DNA from: RPRB01 sp035519675
GTDB lineage: Bacteria > Myxococcota > Myxococcia > Myxococcales > Myxococcaceae
Direction of reading: 5' to 3'
Length of the DNA: 64,000 nt
Assembly (NCBI GenBank): GCA_035519675.1
Contig: DATIWB010000120.1
Location: 82,257-146,256 of the forward strand
The notes beneath the pieces are model-generated. The model was not told the origin of the DNA. It saw only the letters and a program-made list of their open reading frames with translations, and did no database searches. Positions 8,910 to 16,877 of the stretch are shown piece by piece; position 1 is the stretch's first letter; every line of letters begins with the position of its first letter. Both the position numbers and the translations under genes were made by a program.

Positions 8910-9836
8910 TCAGGCTTCCGACGTTTCGGCAACACCGCCGAGGATGACCTGCTCCAGCAGCGCCTTCTGGACGTGCAGACGGTTCTCGGCCTCCTCGAAG
9001 ACCCGCGACCGGGGACCCTCGAGCACCTCGTGGGTGATCTCCTCCCCGCGGTGGGCGGGAAGGCAGTGGAGCACGATGGCGTCGGGACGGGCACCGGCCA
9101 GCAACGCCGTGTCCACGGTGAAGCCCTGGAACGCCTTCACTCGCGCGGCCGCCTCGGCCTCCTGGCCCATGCTGGTCCACACGTCGGTCACCACCACCTC
9201 GACACCGGCGACGGCCTCCCGAGGATCGCCGGTCACCACCAGGTGCCGTCCGGCAGACTGGGCCTCCACCGCGGGCGGCCGGAACTCCACCGGGGACCCG
9301 AGCTGCAAGGTGAAGTCCAGCAGCGGTGCCGCCTCCAGGAAGGAACGGGCCATGTTGCCCGAGCCGTCGCCCACGAAGGCGATCCGCTTGCCGGCCAGCG
9401 CGCCGACCGACTCCTCCACGGTGAAGAGGTCGGTCAGCACCTGCACCGGATGTCCGCCGTCGGTGAGCCCGTTGATGACCGGCACCGAGCTCCAGCGGAC
9501 GAACTCCGCGAGGCGGGCGTCGGCGCTGGTGCGCATCACCACCGCGTCGGCATAGGACGAGACGACCCGCGCCGTGTCGGACAGGGGCTCGCCGCGGGCC
9601 AGCTGGCTGGTGCCCGCGCTCAGCTCGATCGCGTGGCCGCCGAGCTGGAACGCGGCGGCGGCGAACGACAGTCGGGTGCGGGTGCTGGCCTTCTCCATCA
9701 GCAGCACCACCGTCCTGCCGGCCAGGGAGTCCTCGAGGTGTCCTTCGCGGCGGCGCCGCTTCAGCTGCGCGGCGCGGGCGAAGAGACGGCGGATCTCCCC
9801 GCGGTCGAGGTCCGTCATCCGCAGGAAGTGTCTCAT
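8910..9836 (-). CDS. argF: Ornithine carbamoyltransferase
   Basis: Converts ornithine and carbamoyl phosphate to citrulline in arginine synthesis. It has 308 residues, normal length. The carbamoyl-phosphate site STRTR is at 51-55 and MRTSAD at 101-106. The ornithine loop DVWTSMG is at 218-224 and HCLP at 257-260. The SMG loop supports ornithine rather than acetylornithine as substrate. HPVQ at 129-132 replaces the more usual HPCQ or HPTQ. Its ATG overlaps the argH stop by four bases (ATGA). It is the last gene of the arginine operon. Confidence 0.96.
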   Translation of the reverse strand: MRHFLRMTDLDRGEIRRLFARAAQLKRRRREGHLEDSLAGRTVVLLMEKASTRTRLSFAAAAFQLGGHAIELSAGTSQLARGEPLSDTARVVSSYADAVVMRTSADARLAEFVRWSSVPVINGLTDGGHPVQVLTDLFTVEESVGALAGKRIAFVGDGSGNMARSFLEAAPLLDFTLQLGSPVEFRPPAVEAQSAGRHLVVTGDPREAVAGVEVVVTDVWTSMGQEAEAAARVKAFQGFTVDTALLAGARPDAIVLHCLPAHRGEEITHEVLEGPRSRVFEEAENRLHVQKALLEQVILGGVAETSEA

Positions 9837-11272
9837 CGAGAAGCCCCGGCGAGCGTGGCAAAGAGCTGGGCGAGACGCGGGACGGCGGACGCGGCGGCGC
9901 GCGCGTCGGAGGCAGCCTCGCGGAGCGCGGCGATCTGCCGCTCCACCTCGGCCGGCCCGGTGGAGCCGGCGCTGCGCTTCCCCGCCACCGACGCCCGGAG
10001 GTCGCCCACCGAGGCGAGCGCCGTGGCCAGCTCGGGGTCCAGCGCCTGGGCGACGTCCTGGGCCTGCATCAACCCCAGCCCTGCCGCCTGGGCCCTGCGG
10101 ACCAGGGTGCCCACCCGCCGGTACGCCGCGCGGAAGGGGACGCCCGTGCGGACCAGCGCCTCGGCAACGTCGGTCGCCTGGGTATGGTCGCGTTCCAGCG
10201 CCGCCCGGCAGCGGTCGGCGTCGAACCGGATGCGAGGGATGGAGACTCGAAGCGCGCCGAGCACCGCCAGCACGTTCGAGGCGGTCCCGAGCAGCGGCGC
10301 CCGGTCCTCCTGGAGGTCCCGGTTGTAGCCGCCGGGCAGCCCCTTGAGGATGGTGAAGAGCTGGACCAGCGCGCCCAGGCCCTGCGCGCTCCGCCCGCGC
10401 ACCAGCTCGAAGACGTCGGGGTTCTTCTTCTGGGGCATGAGGCTCGAGCCGCAGGCGATCGCGTCGTCGAGCACCAGGAAGCCGAACTCGCTGGAGGAGA
10501 AGTCCACCACGTCGGTGGCCAGCCGCGAGGAATGGAGCAACAGACGGCTCGCCGCGTAGACGAAGTCCAGGGCGAAGTCCCGGTCGCCCACCGTGTCCAG
10601 GCCATTCAGGGTGAGCCGGGAGAAGTCGAGCAGCTCCTGGGGGATCCGCCGGTCAGTGGGGAGCGAGGTCCCGGCGATGGCGCCCACCCCCAGCGGCGAG
10701 GCATCCACCTGGGCGAGGGCGAAGCGCATCCCCTCCACGTCCCGGGTGAACATCGCGCCGTACGCGGCCCACCAGTAGCCGGCGCTCACCGGCTGGGCGC
10801 GCTGCCGGTGGGTGTACGCCGGGAGGAGGATCTCCCGGTCCGACTCGGCGCGCGCGGCCAGCAGGGCGAGCAGCTCGGAGAGCCCGGTCAGCACGTCGGC
10901 GCACCGCTCGCGGACGAAGAGGCGCAGGTCGAGCGCCACCTGGTCGTTGCGCGAGCGTCCGGTGTGGAGGAAGCCGGCGACGTCGCCCAGCCGGCGGGTC
11001 AGCTCTGCCTCCACCGCCATGTGAATGTCCTCCTCACCCGAGGGGAGGAAGGTGCCCGCCTCGGCGTCACGCCACAGGCCGACCAGGCCGTCGTGAATGG
11101 CGCGGGCCGCTTCGGCGGGCACGATGCGCTGGCGGGAGAGCATCGCCAGATGGGCCATCGAGCCCACCAGGTCCTCACGGAGGAGCGCCCGGTCCTGCTC
11201 CAGCGAGCTGGAGAAGGCCAGCACCTCCGGAAGAAGTCCGGGTCCGCCGGCGGCGTCGGTCTTGGCGATCAA
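9833..11272 (-). CDS. argH: Argininosuccinate lyase
   Basis: Cleaves argininosuccinate to arginine and fumarate, the last step of the pathway. The fumarase-superfamily signature GSSLMPQKKNPD is present (near residue 280), as is TGRSRNDQVALDLRLFVRE (about 88-106), typical of ArgH. The chosen TTG start at 11272 overlaps the argG stop (TTGA) and has a strong GGGGGAGGGG just upstream, giving 479 residues. Longer in-frame extensions run into argG and look like shadow sequence. It is translated in coupling with argG before it and argF after it. Confidence 0.94.
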   Translation of the reverse strand: MIAKTDAAGGPGLLPEVLAFSSSLEQDRALLREDLVGSMAHLAMLSRQRIVPAEAARAIHDGLVGLWRDAEAGTFLPSGEEDIHMAVEAELTRRLGDVAGFLHTGRSRNDQVALDLRLFVRERCADVLTGLSELLALLAARAESDREILLPAYTHRQRAQPVSAGYWWAAYGAMFTRDVEGMRFALAQVDASPLGVGAIAGTSLPTDRRIPQELLDFSRLTLNGLDTVGDRDFALDFVYAASRLLLHSSRLATDVVDFSSSEFGFLVLDDAIACGSSLMPQKKNPDVFELVRGRSAQGLGALVQLFTILKGLPGGYNRDLQEDRAPLLGTASNVLAVLGALRVSIPRIRFDADRCRAALERDHTQATDVAEALVRTGVPFRAAYRRVGTLVRRAQAAGLGLMQAQDVAQALDPELATALASVGDLRASVAGKRSAGSTGPAEVERQIAALREAASDARAAASAVPRLAQLFATLAGASR

Positions 11273-12471
11273 GCCCCTCCCCCGTGCAGGCGGCTGTACT
11301 CCTGGAGCTGGAGTCCGAGCAAGTTGATGAAGCCCTCGGCGGCCTTGTGGTCGAACTTGTCCTCCCGGCCATAGGTGGAGAGGAGCTTGTTGTAGACGCC
11401 GAACTGGGACGTCCGCCCGACCACGCGGAGCGATGCCTTGAACAGCTTGAGCGTCACCTCGCCGGTCACGTGCCGGTTGTGCTCGTCGTTGAACGCCTGG
11501 ATGGCGCGGCGGAGCGGCGAGAACCAGAACCCGTCGTAGGTCAGCTGGGCAAAGGTGGTGTCGAGCTGCGCCTTGGTCCTGGCGGAGAGGCCGAGGGTGG
11601 TGAAGCGCTCGAGGTCCTGGTGCGCGGCGATCAGGGCGATCGCCGCCGGGCACTCGTAGGTCTCGCGGCTCTTGATGCCGACGACCCGGTTCTCCATCAG
11701 GTCGATTCGGCCGACGCCGTGCAGACCCGCGAACTCGCCTACCTTGGTGATGAGCTTCGCCGGCGACAGCCGCTCGCCATTCACCATCACCGGATAGCCC
11801 GCCTCGAAGCCGATCCGGATGAGCCCCGGCTCGGCCGGCGCGTCCTTCCACGACTTCGTCCAGGCGAACGCCTCCTCGGGGGGCTCGGTGTTCGGGTCCT
11901 CGAGGACTCCGCCCTCGATGCTCCGGCCCCAGAGGTTCTCATCGATGCTGAACGGGCTCTTCCGGGTGGTGGGCACCGCGATGCCGTGCTTGGCGGCATA
12001 GTCCATCGCCTCGTCGCGGCTGATGTTCCGCTCACGCTGCGGAGCGATGATCTTCAGCGCCGGGTCGAGCCCCTTCACCGCCAGATCGAACCGCACCTGG
12101 TCGTTGCCCTTGCCCGTCGCTCCGTGGGCCACCGCGGTCGCGCCATAGGTGTGGGCGACCTCCACCAGGTGCTTGGCGATCAGCGGGCGGCTGAGGGCGG
12201 CGGACAGGGGATAGACGCCCTCGTAGAGCGCGTTGGCCTGGAGCGCGGGGAAGCAGAAGTCCTTCGCGAACTCCTCCTTGGCGTCCACCATCTCCATGGC
12301 GATGGCGCCGGCGGCCTTGGCCCGCTCGGTGAGCGCCCTGGCGTCCCGGGCCTCGCCCACGTCGGCGTGGCAGCAGACCACGTCGTAGCCGTAGTCCTCG
12401 GAGAGGATCCGGACCAGCACCGACGTGTCCAGGCCTCCCGAGTACGCGAGGACGATCTTCTCTCTCTTCAT
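11269..12471 (-). CDS. argG: Argininosuccinate synthase
   Basis: ATP-dependent joining of citrulline and aspartate. 400 residues, the usual length. The PP-loop SGGLDTS is at residues 11-17, the citrulline/aspartate segment ATGKGNDQVRFDLA near 118-131, and SPFSIDENLWGRSIEGGVLE follows further on. Its ATG overlaps the argR stop by four bases and its own stop overlaps the argH start. It belongs to the shorter bacterial ArgG type (about 400 residues). Confidence 0.97.
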   Translation of the reverse strand: MKREKIVLAYSGGLDTSVLVRILSEDYGYDVVCCHADVGEARDARALTERAKAAGAIAMEMVDAKEEFAKDFCFPALQANALYEGVYPLSAALSRPLIAKHLVEVAHTYGATAVAHGATGKGNDQVRFDLAVKGLDPALKIIAPQRERNISRDEAMDYAAKHGIAVPTTRKSPFSIDENLWGRSIEGGVLEDPNTEPPEEAFAWTKSWKDAPAEPGLIRIGFEAGYPVMVNGERLSPAKLITKVGEFAGLHGVGRIDLMENRVVGIKSRETYECPAAIALIAAHQDLERFTTLGLSARTKAQLDTTFAQLTYDGFWFSPLRRAIQAFNDEHNRHVTGEVTLKLFKASLRVVGRTSQFGVYNKLLSTYGREDKFDHKAAEGFINLLGLQLQEYSRLHGGGA

Positions 12472-12953
12472 GACCTTCTTCCCTTCCGTAGGAGTCCCTG
12501 GAGGACCCTGGTGAGCCTCGACGCCGAGGCAGCCTGCATCGGAGCGACGAAAACCGTGTCGTCGCCGGCAATGGTTCCCAGCACCTCGGGGAGCCGCGCC
12601 TGGTCCAGCGCCAGGGCGACCGCCGGGGCCGCGCCGGGGGTGGTGTGCACCACCACCAGCGCGCCGTTGTCCCGCACCCCGCGGACCAGCGGGTCGAGCG
12701 CCTCCAGCAGCCCCGGAGCAGCCGCCGCAGAACCCTCGGAGGGAAGCTCGTAGAGCGTGCCGCCCTCGAGACCGGGGGCCCGCCGGGCGCCGAGGCGGGC
12801 CAGATCGCGGGAGAGCGTCCCCTGCGTCACCTCGAAGCCCTGGTCGGACAGCAGCGAACGCAGCTCCTCCTGGGTGGCGACCTTCCGGCCCTGGATGAGA
12901 CGGCGGATGGCCTCGCGGCGGGCCTCGGTGCTCTGCTCCTCGCGCGCTCTCAT
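12468..12953 (-). CDS. argR: Arginine repressor ArgR
   Basis: Arginine-sensing hexameric repressor/activator, 161 residues. The N-terminal winged helix has the recognition region VTQGTLSRDLARLGARR (about 43-59). The C-terminal oligomerisation and arginine-binding domain has LPEVLGTIAGDDTVFVAP, including the GTIAGDDT motif whose Asp residues contact arginine in known ArgR proteins. The start ATG at 12953 overlaps the argJB stop (ATGA). Sitting third in the operon it controls, it is likely autoregulated through the two ARG-box-like sites at the argC start. Confidence 0.93.
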   Translation of the reverse strand: MRAREEQSTEARREAIRRLIQGRKVATQEELRSLLSDQGFEVTQGTLSRDLARLGARRAPGLEGGTLYELPSEGSAAAAPGLLEALDPLVRGVRDNGALVVVHTTPGAAPAVALALDQARLPEVLGTIAGDDTVFVAPMQAASASRLTRVLQGLLRKGRRS

Positions 12954-14986
12954 CCGGCGGTCACCAGCGTGCCGACACCGTGGTCGGTGAAGAGCTCGGC
13001 GATGGTGGCGTGGGCCAGCCGGCCGTCGAGCACGTGGACCCGCTCCACCCCGCCGGCGAGCGCACGGAGGATGGCGTGGACCAGCGGCTTGCTCTGCTGA
13101 GGGACGGCGCCGTCGGCGAGCTGCCGCTCGAGGTCGGCGACCGTCAGCTGGTTGCGGACCTCTCCGCCGGAGACGAGCCCCTTGGCATCCTGGAGGAGGA
13201 TGAGCTTGGGCGCCCCGAGCGCGATGGCCACCTCGGCGGCGGCGCCCTCGGGCGAGAGGTGGAGCGTCTCGCCGCCCGGGCCGATCCCCACCGGGGCGAT
13301 GACCGGGAGGTAGTCCTTCTCCATCAGCATCTCCAGGAACGCCCGGTTCACCTCGCGGACCTCGCCCATGCGCTCGCCCGGAGCGACGGCGTCGGACGCC
13401 GAGGGGACGGCACGAAGCAATGGGCCGTCCTTGCCCGAGACGCCCACCGCGCGGCCACCGCCGGCATTGAGCAGCGCGACCAGATCTCCGGTGATGCGAC
13501 CGGTGAGGACCATCTCCAGCACGTCGGGGTCGACCGGCGGCATCCCCTCCTCGGGCGGGACGGCGCCGTGCACCACCACCGGCCGGAGCCCCACCGAGCG
13601 GAGGAGGACCACGTCCTCGCAGAAGCTCGCCCGGTTCGAGCTCTTCCGGAGCCCCTCGCCGCCGTAGCCCAGCACGCAGGTCGTCCCCGAGAACCGGGAG
13701 ATGTACTTCAGCGCCTCCACCAGCAGGGTCTGCTTGAAGCCCGGGCTGTACCGGGTGAGCCGGTCCTCGCGCCGCACCGAGCCGTCCGCCTGGGGGACGA
13801 TCAGCGAGGTGTAGTCGGCGTTGATCTTCACGTAGTCGTAGCTGAAGTCGCAGCCCCAGGCGGTGCCCGAGTCCTTGCCGGCGGCGAGCGCCACCTCCAC
13901 CACCACCTCCGGCTCCCGCATCCGGGCCCGCAGCGTCTCCGGGTCGTGCGGCTGGGGCGCGCGGTCGCCGAACACCCGGATGCCCTGGATCCGAACCTCG
14001 GCCTGCTCGGGGTCGATCGGATAGTCCTGGCTCCCCGCGCGAGCGCCGACGGTGGCCAGGACCCGCCCCCAGTTGGGATCCGCACCGAACAGGGCCGTCT
14101 TCACCAGCGGGGAGACCGCGATGGCCTTGCTGATGTCCCGGGCGATGGCGGCGCTCGGCGCCTGGGTGATCTCCACCGTGAGCAGCTTGGTGGCCCCCTC
14201 GCCGTCGGCGGCGATGTCCCGGGCCAGCTCGCTGCAGACGTCGGTGAGGGCGGCGCAGAAGCTCTCGAAGTCCGGTCCCGCCTCGCCGACCGGCGCATTG
14301 GCCGCCATGCCGTTGGCCAGGGCGAAGACGCAATCGTTGGTGCTCATGTCCCCGTCGACGACCACGGCATGGAAGCTGGCGTCCACCGCGCTGCGCAGCG
14401 CCCGGGCCAGGACCGGCGGCGGGACCGCGGCGTCGGTGCAGACCACGGCGATCATCGTCGCCATCTGGGGGGCGATCATCCCCGAGCCCTTGGCGAAGCC
14501 GAGGATGCTCACCTCCCGCCCGCCGAGGTGGAGCGACCGGCGTGCCACCTTGGGATGGGTGTCGGTGGTCAGGATCGCCTCGGCCGCCGGCTCGCAGCTC
14601 GCGCCGAGGGACTCGGCGAGGCGGGAGAGGCTCTGGGTGATCTTCTCCACCGGCAGCGGGACGCCGATGACGCCGGTGCTGGCGGTGAAGGTCGACTCCG
14701 GTGGGACGCTCAGGACCGCGCCGAGCGCACGGCGGACCTGGACCACGTCCTTGCGGCCCTGGTCGCCGGTGAGCGCGTTGGCGTTACCGCTGTTCACCAG
14801 GATGGCACGGACGCCGGTGGCGGGGAGCCGCGGCTCGGCATCCTGCACCGGGGCGGCCTGCGCGCGGTTGATGGTGAAGCAGCCGGCGCCGGATGCGGGC
14901 ACGTCGCTGACCACCAGCGCCAGGTCCTTCTTCGCCGGCTTGATGCCCGCATGGAGGCCGGCGAACCGGAAGCCCTGGACCATCAT
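12950..14986 (-). CDS. argJ: ArgJ fused to a degenerate ArgB (N-acetylglutamate kinase-like) domain
   Basis: Residues 1 to about 395 form a complete ArgJ (glutamate/ornithine N-acetyltransferase). Visible features are STGVIG near 103-108, the self-cleavage motif MATM with nucleophile Thr177, GDMSTNDCV, GADPNWGR and the C-terminal KINADYTS. After a linker of about 20 residues, residues 417-678 follow the amino-acid-kinase fold of ArgB (VVLLRSVGLRPVVVHG, GGRAVGVSGKDG, DYLPVIAPVGIGPGG). However, its active-site motifs are changed. The IKYGG lysine is Gly440 (VLGYGG). HGGGP is HGAVP (473-477). About 20 residues with the substrate arginine (RVTD) are missing. NINAD is replaced by LSPEG (577-581), and GGMIPK by AVPQQSK. 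ArgJ activity is likely; kinase activity is doubtful. Confidence 0.9.
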   Translation of the reverse strand: MMVQGFRFAGLHAGIKPAKKDLALVVSDVPASGAGCFTINRAQAAPVQDAEPRLPATGVRAILVNSGNANALTGDQGRKDVVQVRRALGAVLSVPPESTFTASTGVIGVPLPVEKITQSLSRLAESLGASCEPAAEAILTTDTHPKVARRSLHLGGREVSILGFAKGSGMIAPQMATMIAVVCTDAAVPPPVLARALRSAVDASFHAVVVDGDMSTNDCVFALANGMAANAPVGEAGPDFESFCAALTDVCSELARDIAADGEGATKLLTVEITQAPSAAIARDISKAIAVSPLVKTALFGADPNWGRVLATVGARAGSQDYPIDPEQAEVRIQGIRVFGDRAPQPHDPETLRARMREPEVVVEVALAAGKDSGTAWGCDFSYDYVKINADYTSLIVPQADGSVRREDRLTRYSPGFKQTLLVEALKYISRFSGTTCVLGYGGEGLRKSSNRASFCEDVVLLRSVGLRPVVVHGAVPPEEGMPPVDPDVLEMVLTGRITGDLVALLNAGGGRAVGVSGKDGPLLRAVPSASDAVAPGERMGEVREVNRAFLEMLMEKDYLPVIAPVGIGPGGETLHLSPEGAAAEVAIALGAPKLILLQDAKGLVSGGEVRNQLTVADLERQLADGAVPQQSKPLVHAILRALAGGVERVHVLDGRLAHATIAELFTDHGVGTLVTAG

Positions 14987-16047
14987 GGCGAGACTCCGGG
15001 GAAGGGCTCGAGCGCGGTTCGCTCCGGGAGGCCGAGCATGAGGTTCAGGTTCTGAACCGCCTGGCTCGCCGCTCCCTTGAGGAGGTTGTCGATCGCCGAG
15101 ACCACCACCACCCGGCCCGGGTCGAAGCCCGCGTCGGCGGCGGAGACCGCCACCGAGGCGCGGGGTGTACCGGCGACGCGGGCGATGGACACCTGCTCGG
15201 GCGCATCGAGCACCTCGACCAGCGGCTCGTCGCGGTAGGCGGCGTGAAGAGCCTCGGCCAGGGCGCTCGGGCCGGCGCCCGGGGCGAGCCGCGCCGAGGC
15301 GGTGGAGAGGATGCCCCGCCTGATGGGAAGGAGGTGCGGGGTGAAGGTGAGGCGCACGGCCTTGCCTGCGCCGCGGGCGAGCGACTGGGCGATCTCCGGG
15401 GTGTGCTGGTGGCGAAGGACCTTGTAGGGCCGGACGTCATCGGCCACCTCGCAGAAGCTGTAGGCCTCGGAGGCCTGGCGGCCGGCGCCGGAGACACCGG
15501 ACGCGGCGTCGATGACGATGGACTCGTCGGCGAGGAGCCCCGCCCGGAGCAGGGGCACGAGCGCCAGCGCCGCGGCCGTGGGGTAGCAGCCGGGGTTGGC
15601 GACGAGGCGGGCGGAGGCGATGGCCTTGCGGTCGACCAGCTCCGGCAGGCCGAACACCGAGGTGCCCAGCAACGCCGGTCGCCGGTGCTCGAAGCCGTAG
15701 TGCCTCGGGTAGGCGGCCGCGTCGGCGAGGCGGAACGCGCCCGAGAGGTCCACCACCTTCACCCCGCGCTCGAGGAGGGCGGGGGCGAGCTCCATCGACG
15801 CCTCGGCCGGGGTGGCGAGCAGCACCACCGCACAGCCCTCCGAGGCCTTCAGCGCCTGGGCGTTGGGACCGTAGGCCAGGGCCCCCAGCGCCCCGCCGAT
15901 GCCGGTCCTCGCCCTGACGGTCGCACCCTCCCAGCGGTCGCTGGCGACGAAGCGGACCTCCACCGCCGGGTGGGCGGCGAGGATGCGGCAGAGCTCGATG
16001 CCGGAGTAGCCGGACGCGCCGACCACCCCGATGGCATACTTATGCAT
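14983..16047 (-). CDS. argC: N-acetyl-gamma-glutamyl-phosphate reductase
   Basis: Reduces N-acetylglutamyl phosphate to the semialdehyde, third step of arginine synthesis. It has 354 residues from the ATG at 16047. The NAD(P)-binding start is IGVVGASGYSGIELCRILA. The catalytic cysteine is in ANPGCYPTAAALAL (near residue 150). It is the first gene of the operon, and its stop overlaps the argJB start (ATGA). No Shine-Dalgarno sequence is seen before the ATG, and an ARG-box-like palindrome covers the start codon. This suggests a very short or absent leader. Confidence 0.95.
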   Translation of the reverse strand: MHKYAIGVVGASGYSGIELCRILAAHPAVEVRFVASDRWEGATVRARTGIGGALGALAYGPNAQALKASEGCAVVLLATPAEASMELAPALLERGVKVVDLSGAFRLADAAAYPRHYGFEHRRPALLGTSVFGLPELVDRKAIASARLVANPGCYPTAAALALVPLLRAGLLADESIVIDAASGVSGAGRQASEAYSFCEVADDVRPYKVLRHQHTPEIAQSLARGAGKAVRLTFTPHLLPIRRGILSTASARLAPGAGPSALAEALHAAYRDEPLVEVLDAPEQVSIARVAGTPRASVAVSAADAGFDPGRVVVVSAIDNLLKGAASQAVQNLNLMLGLPERTALEPFPGVSP

Positions 16048-16067
16048 TTCTGGCGCATACCTATACG
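16033..16067 (-). promoter_or_regulatory. Two tandem ARG-box-like operators at the argC start
   Basis: Site 1 (16033-16046, minus strand TGCATAAGTATGCC) and site 2 (16054-16067, CGTATAGGTATGCG) are near-palindromes. They resemble the ArgR consensus TGAATAWWTATTCA and lie in an AT-rich island. They start exactly 21 bp apart, the period of the paired 18-bp boxes separated by 3 bp at E. coli arginine promoters. Site 1 contains the argC start codon. TATAGG (16060-16065) with TTGCAT (16081-16086) upstream on the minus strand may be the promoter. This is inferred from pattern only. Confidence 0.7.
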
Positions 16068-16114
16068 TACCGGCCCGCGGATGCAAGCGACGCCTGCGTG
16101 GCGGATCCCCGCTC

Positions 16115-16729
16115 CTACGCCGTGCCCGGGGAGAAGGACGATGCGCCGCGCGGCCGCGGCTCGAGCACCCGCAGCGCCACCTCCGCCGCCATCTCCAGCT
16201 CGGCGCGGCGAACGCCGGCCCGGGCCAGCACCGACAGCCCGTGCCCCTCGGCGGCGAAGAAGCGCGCCAGGGTCCGGACATTCTCCCGGCCCACCAGGTC
16301 CGGGTCGCGGGCCAGCGCCTCCTGGAGCCGGTCGGTGGACGCCCGCACGCCGGCGACCACCCGCTCCATCAGCGGCTCGGGCACCGTGCTGCAGCCAGTC
16401 AGCGTGTTCAGCATCAGGCAGCCCCGCGGGCCGCCGGTCTGCGTCGCCTTCTCGATCAGCACCTTGAACCAGGCCCGGACCGCCTCCGCCCCGGCCGCGG
16501 GCGGGTCGAGCACCTCCATCAACGCGCCGTTCACCCGCTCTGCGTAGCGGTGAAGCACCGCCTCGAACAGCTGCGCCTTGTCGCCGAAGGTGGCGTAGAG
16601 GCTCGCCCGGTTGACCCCGAGCGCGTCGACCAGGTCCCGCACGCTGGTCGCCTCGTAGCCCCGGGCCCAGAAGAGGTCTGTCGCGCGGTCGAGCGCCTCG
16701 TCGACATCGAATTCCCGCGGGCGGCCCAT
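16115..16729 (-). CDS. TetR/AcrR family transcriptional regulator
   Basis: A 204-residue ligand-responsive repressor. The N-terminal helix-turn-helix reads TSVRDLVDALGVNRASLYATFGDKAQLF (about 27-54). The C-terminal half, including GGPRGCLMLNT, is typical of TetR proteins that respond to small hydrophobic molecules. The ATG at 16729 gives the usual MGRPREFD start. A longer frame to 17332 runs antisense through the SDR gene and is rejected. It is divergent from the SDR dehydrogenase, with a perfect palindrome between them that is its likely operator. Confidence 0.9.
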   Translation of the reverse strand: MGRPREFDVDEALDRATDLFWARGYEATSVRDLVDALGVNRASLYATFGDKAQLFEAVLHRYAERVNGALMEVLDPPAAGAEAVRAWFKVLIEKATQTGGPRGCLMLNTLTGCSTVPEPLMERVVAGVRASTDRLQEALARDPDLVGRENVRTLARFFAAEGHGLSVLARAGVRRAELEMAAEVALRVLEPRPRGASSFSPGTA

Positions 16730-16788
16730 GACCCCGGGATTGTAACCCCTGGATTTACGGCGGGCTGCTCCCGTCACATCGCTGTTTC

Positions 16789-16802
16789 GGAACGAGCGTT
16801 CC
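16789..16802. promoter_or_regulatory. Palindromic operator candidate for the TetR regulator
   Basis: GGAACGAGCGTTCC is a perfect inverted repeat (two 6-base arms, 2-base spacer). It lies in the 148-base divergent gap, 60 bases from the TetR start and 76 from the SDR start. TetR dimers commonly bind such sites, so it probably controls both genes. Confidence 0.6.
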
Positions 16803-16877
16803 ATTATGCGCATCCAAGAGGCCGCATCCGGTCCCGGGGCCTTTCGCTCCGGAGGGGTGACGAGGGAGCACAGGTCC

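Noticed and set aside
9041..9836. HPVQ instead of HPCQ in ArgF as a sign of a different substrate
   Set aside because: E. coli OTCase already varies here (HPTQ), and the SMG and HCLP motifs are normal, so I keep ornithine carbamoyltransferase.
12980..15055. A 691-codon frame antisense to argJB
   Set aside because: Arginine operon genes on the other strand are well supported; this is a shadow.
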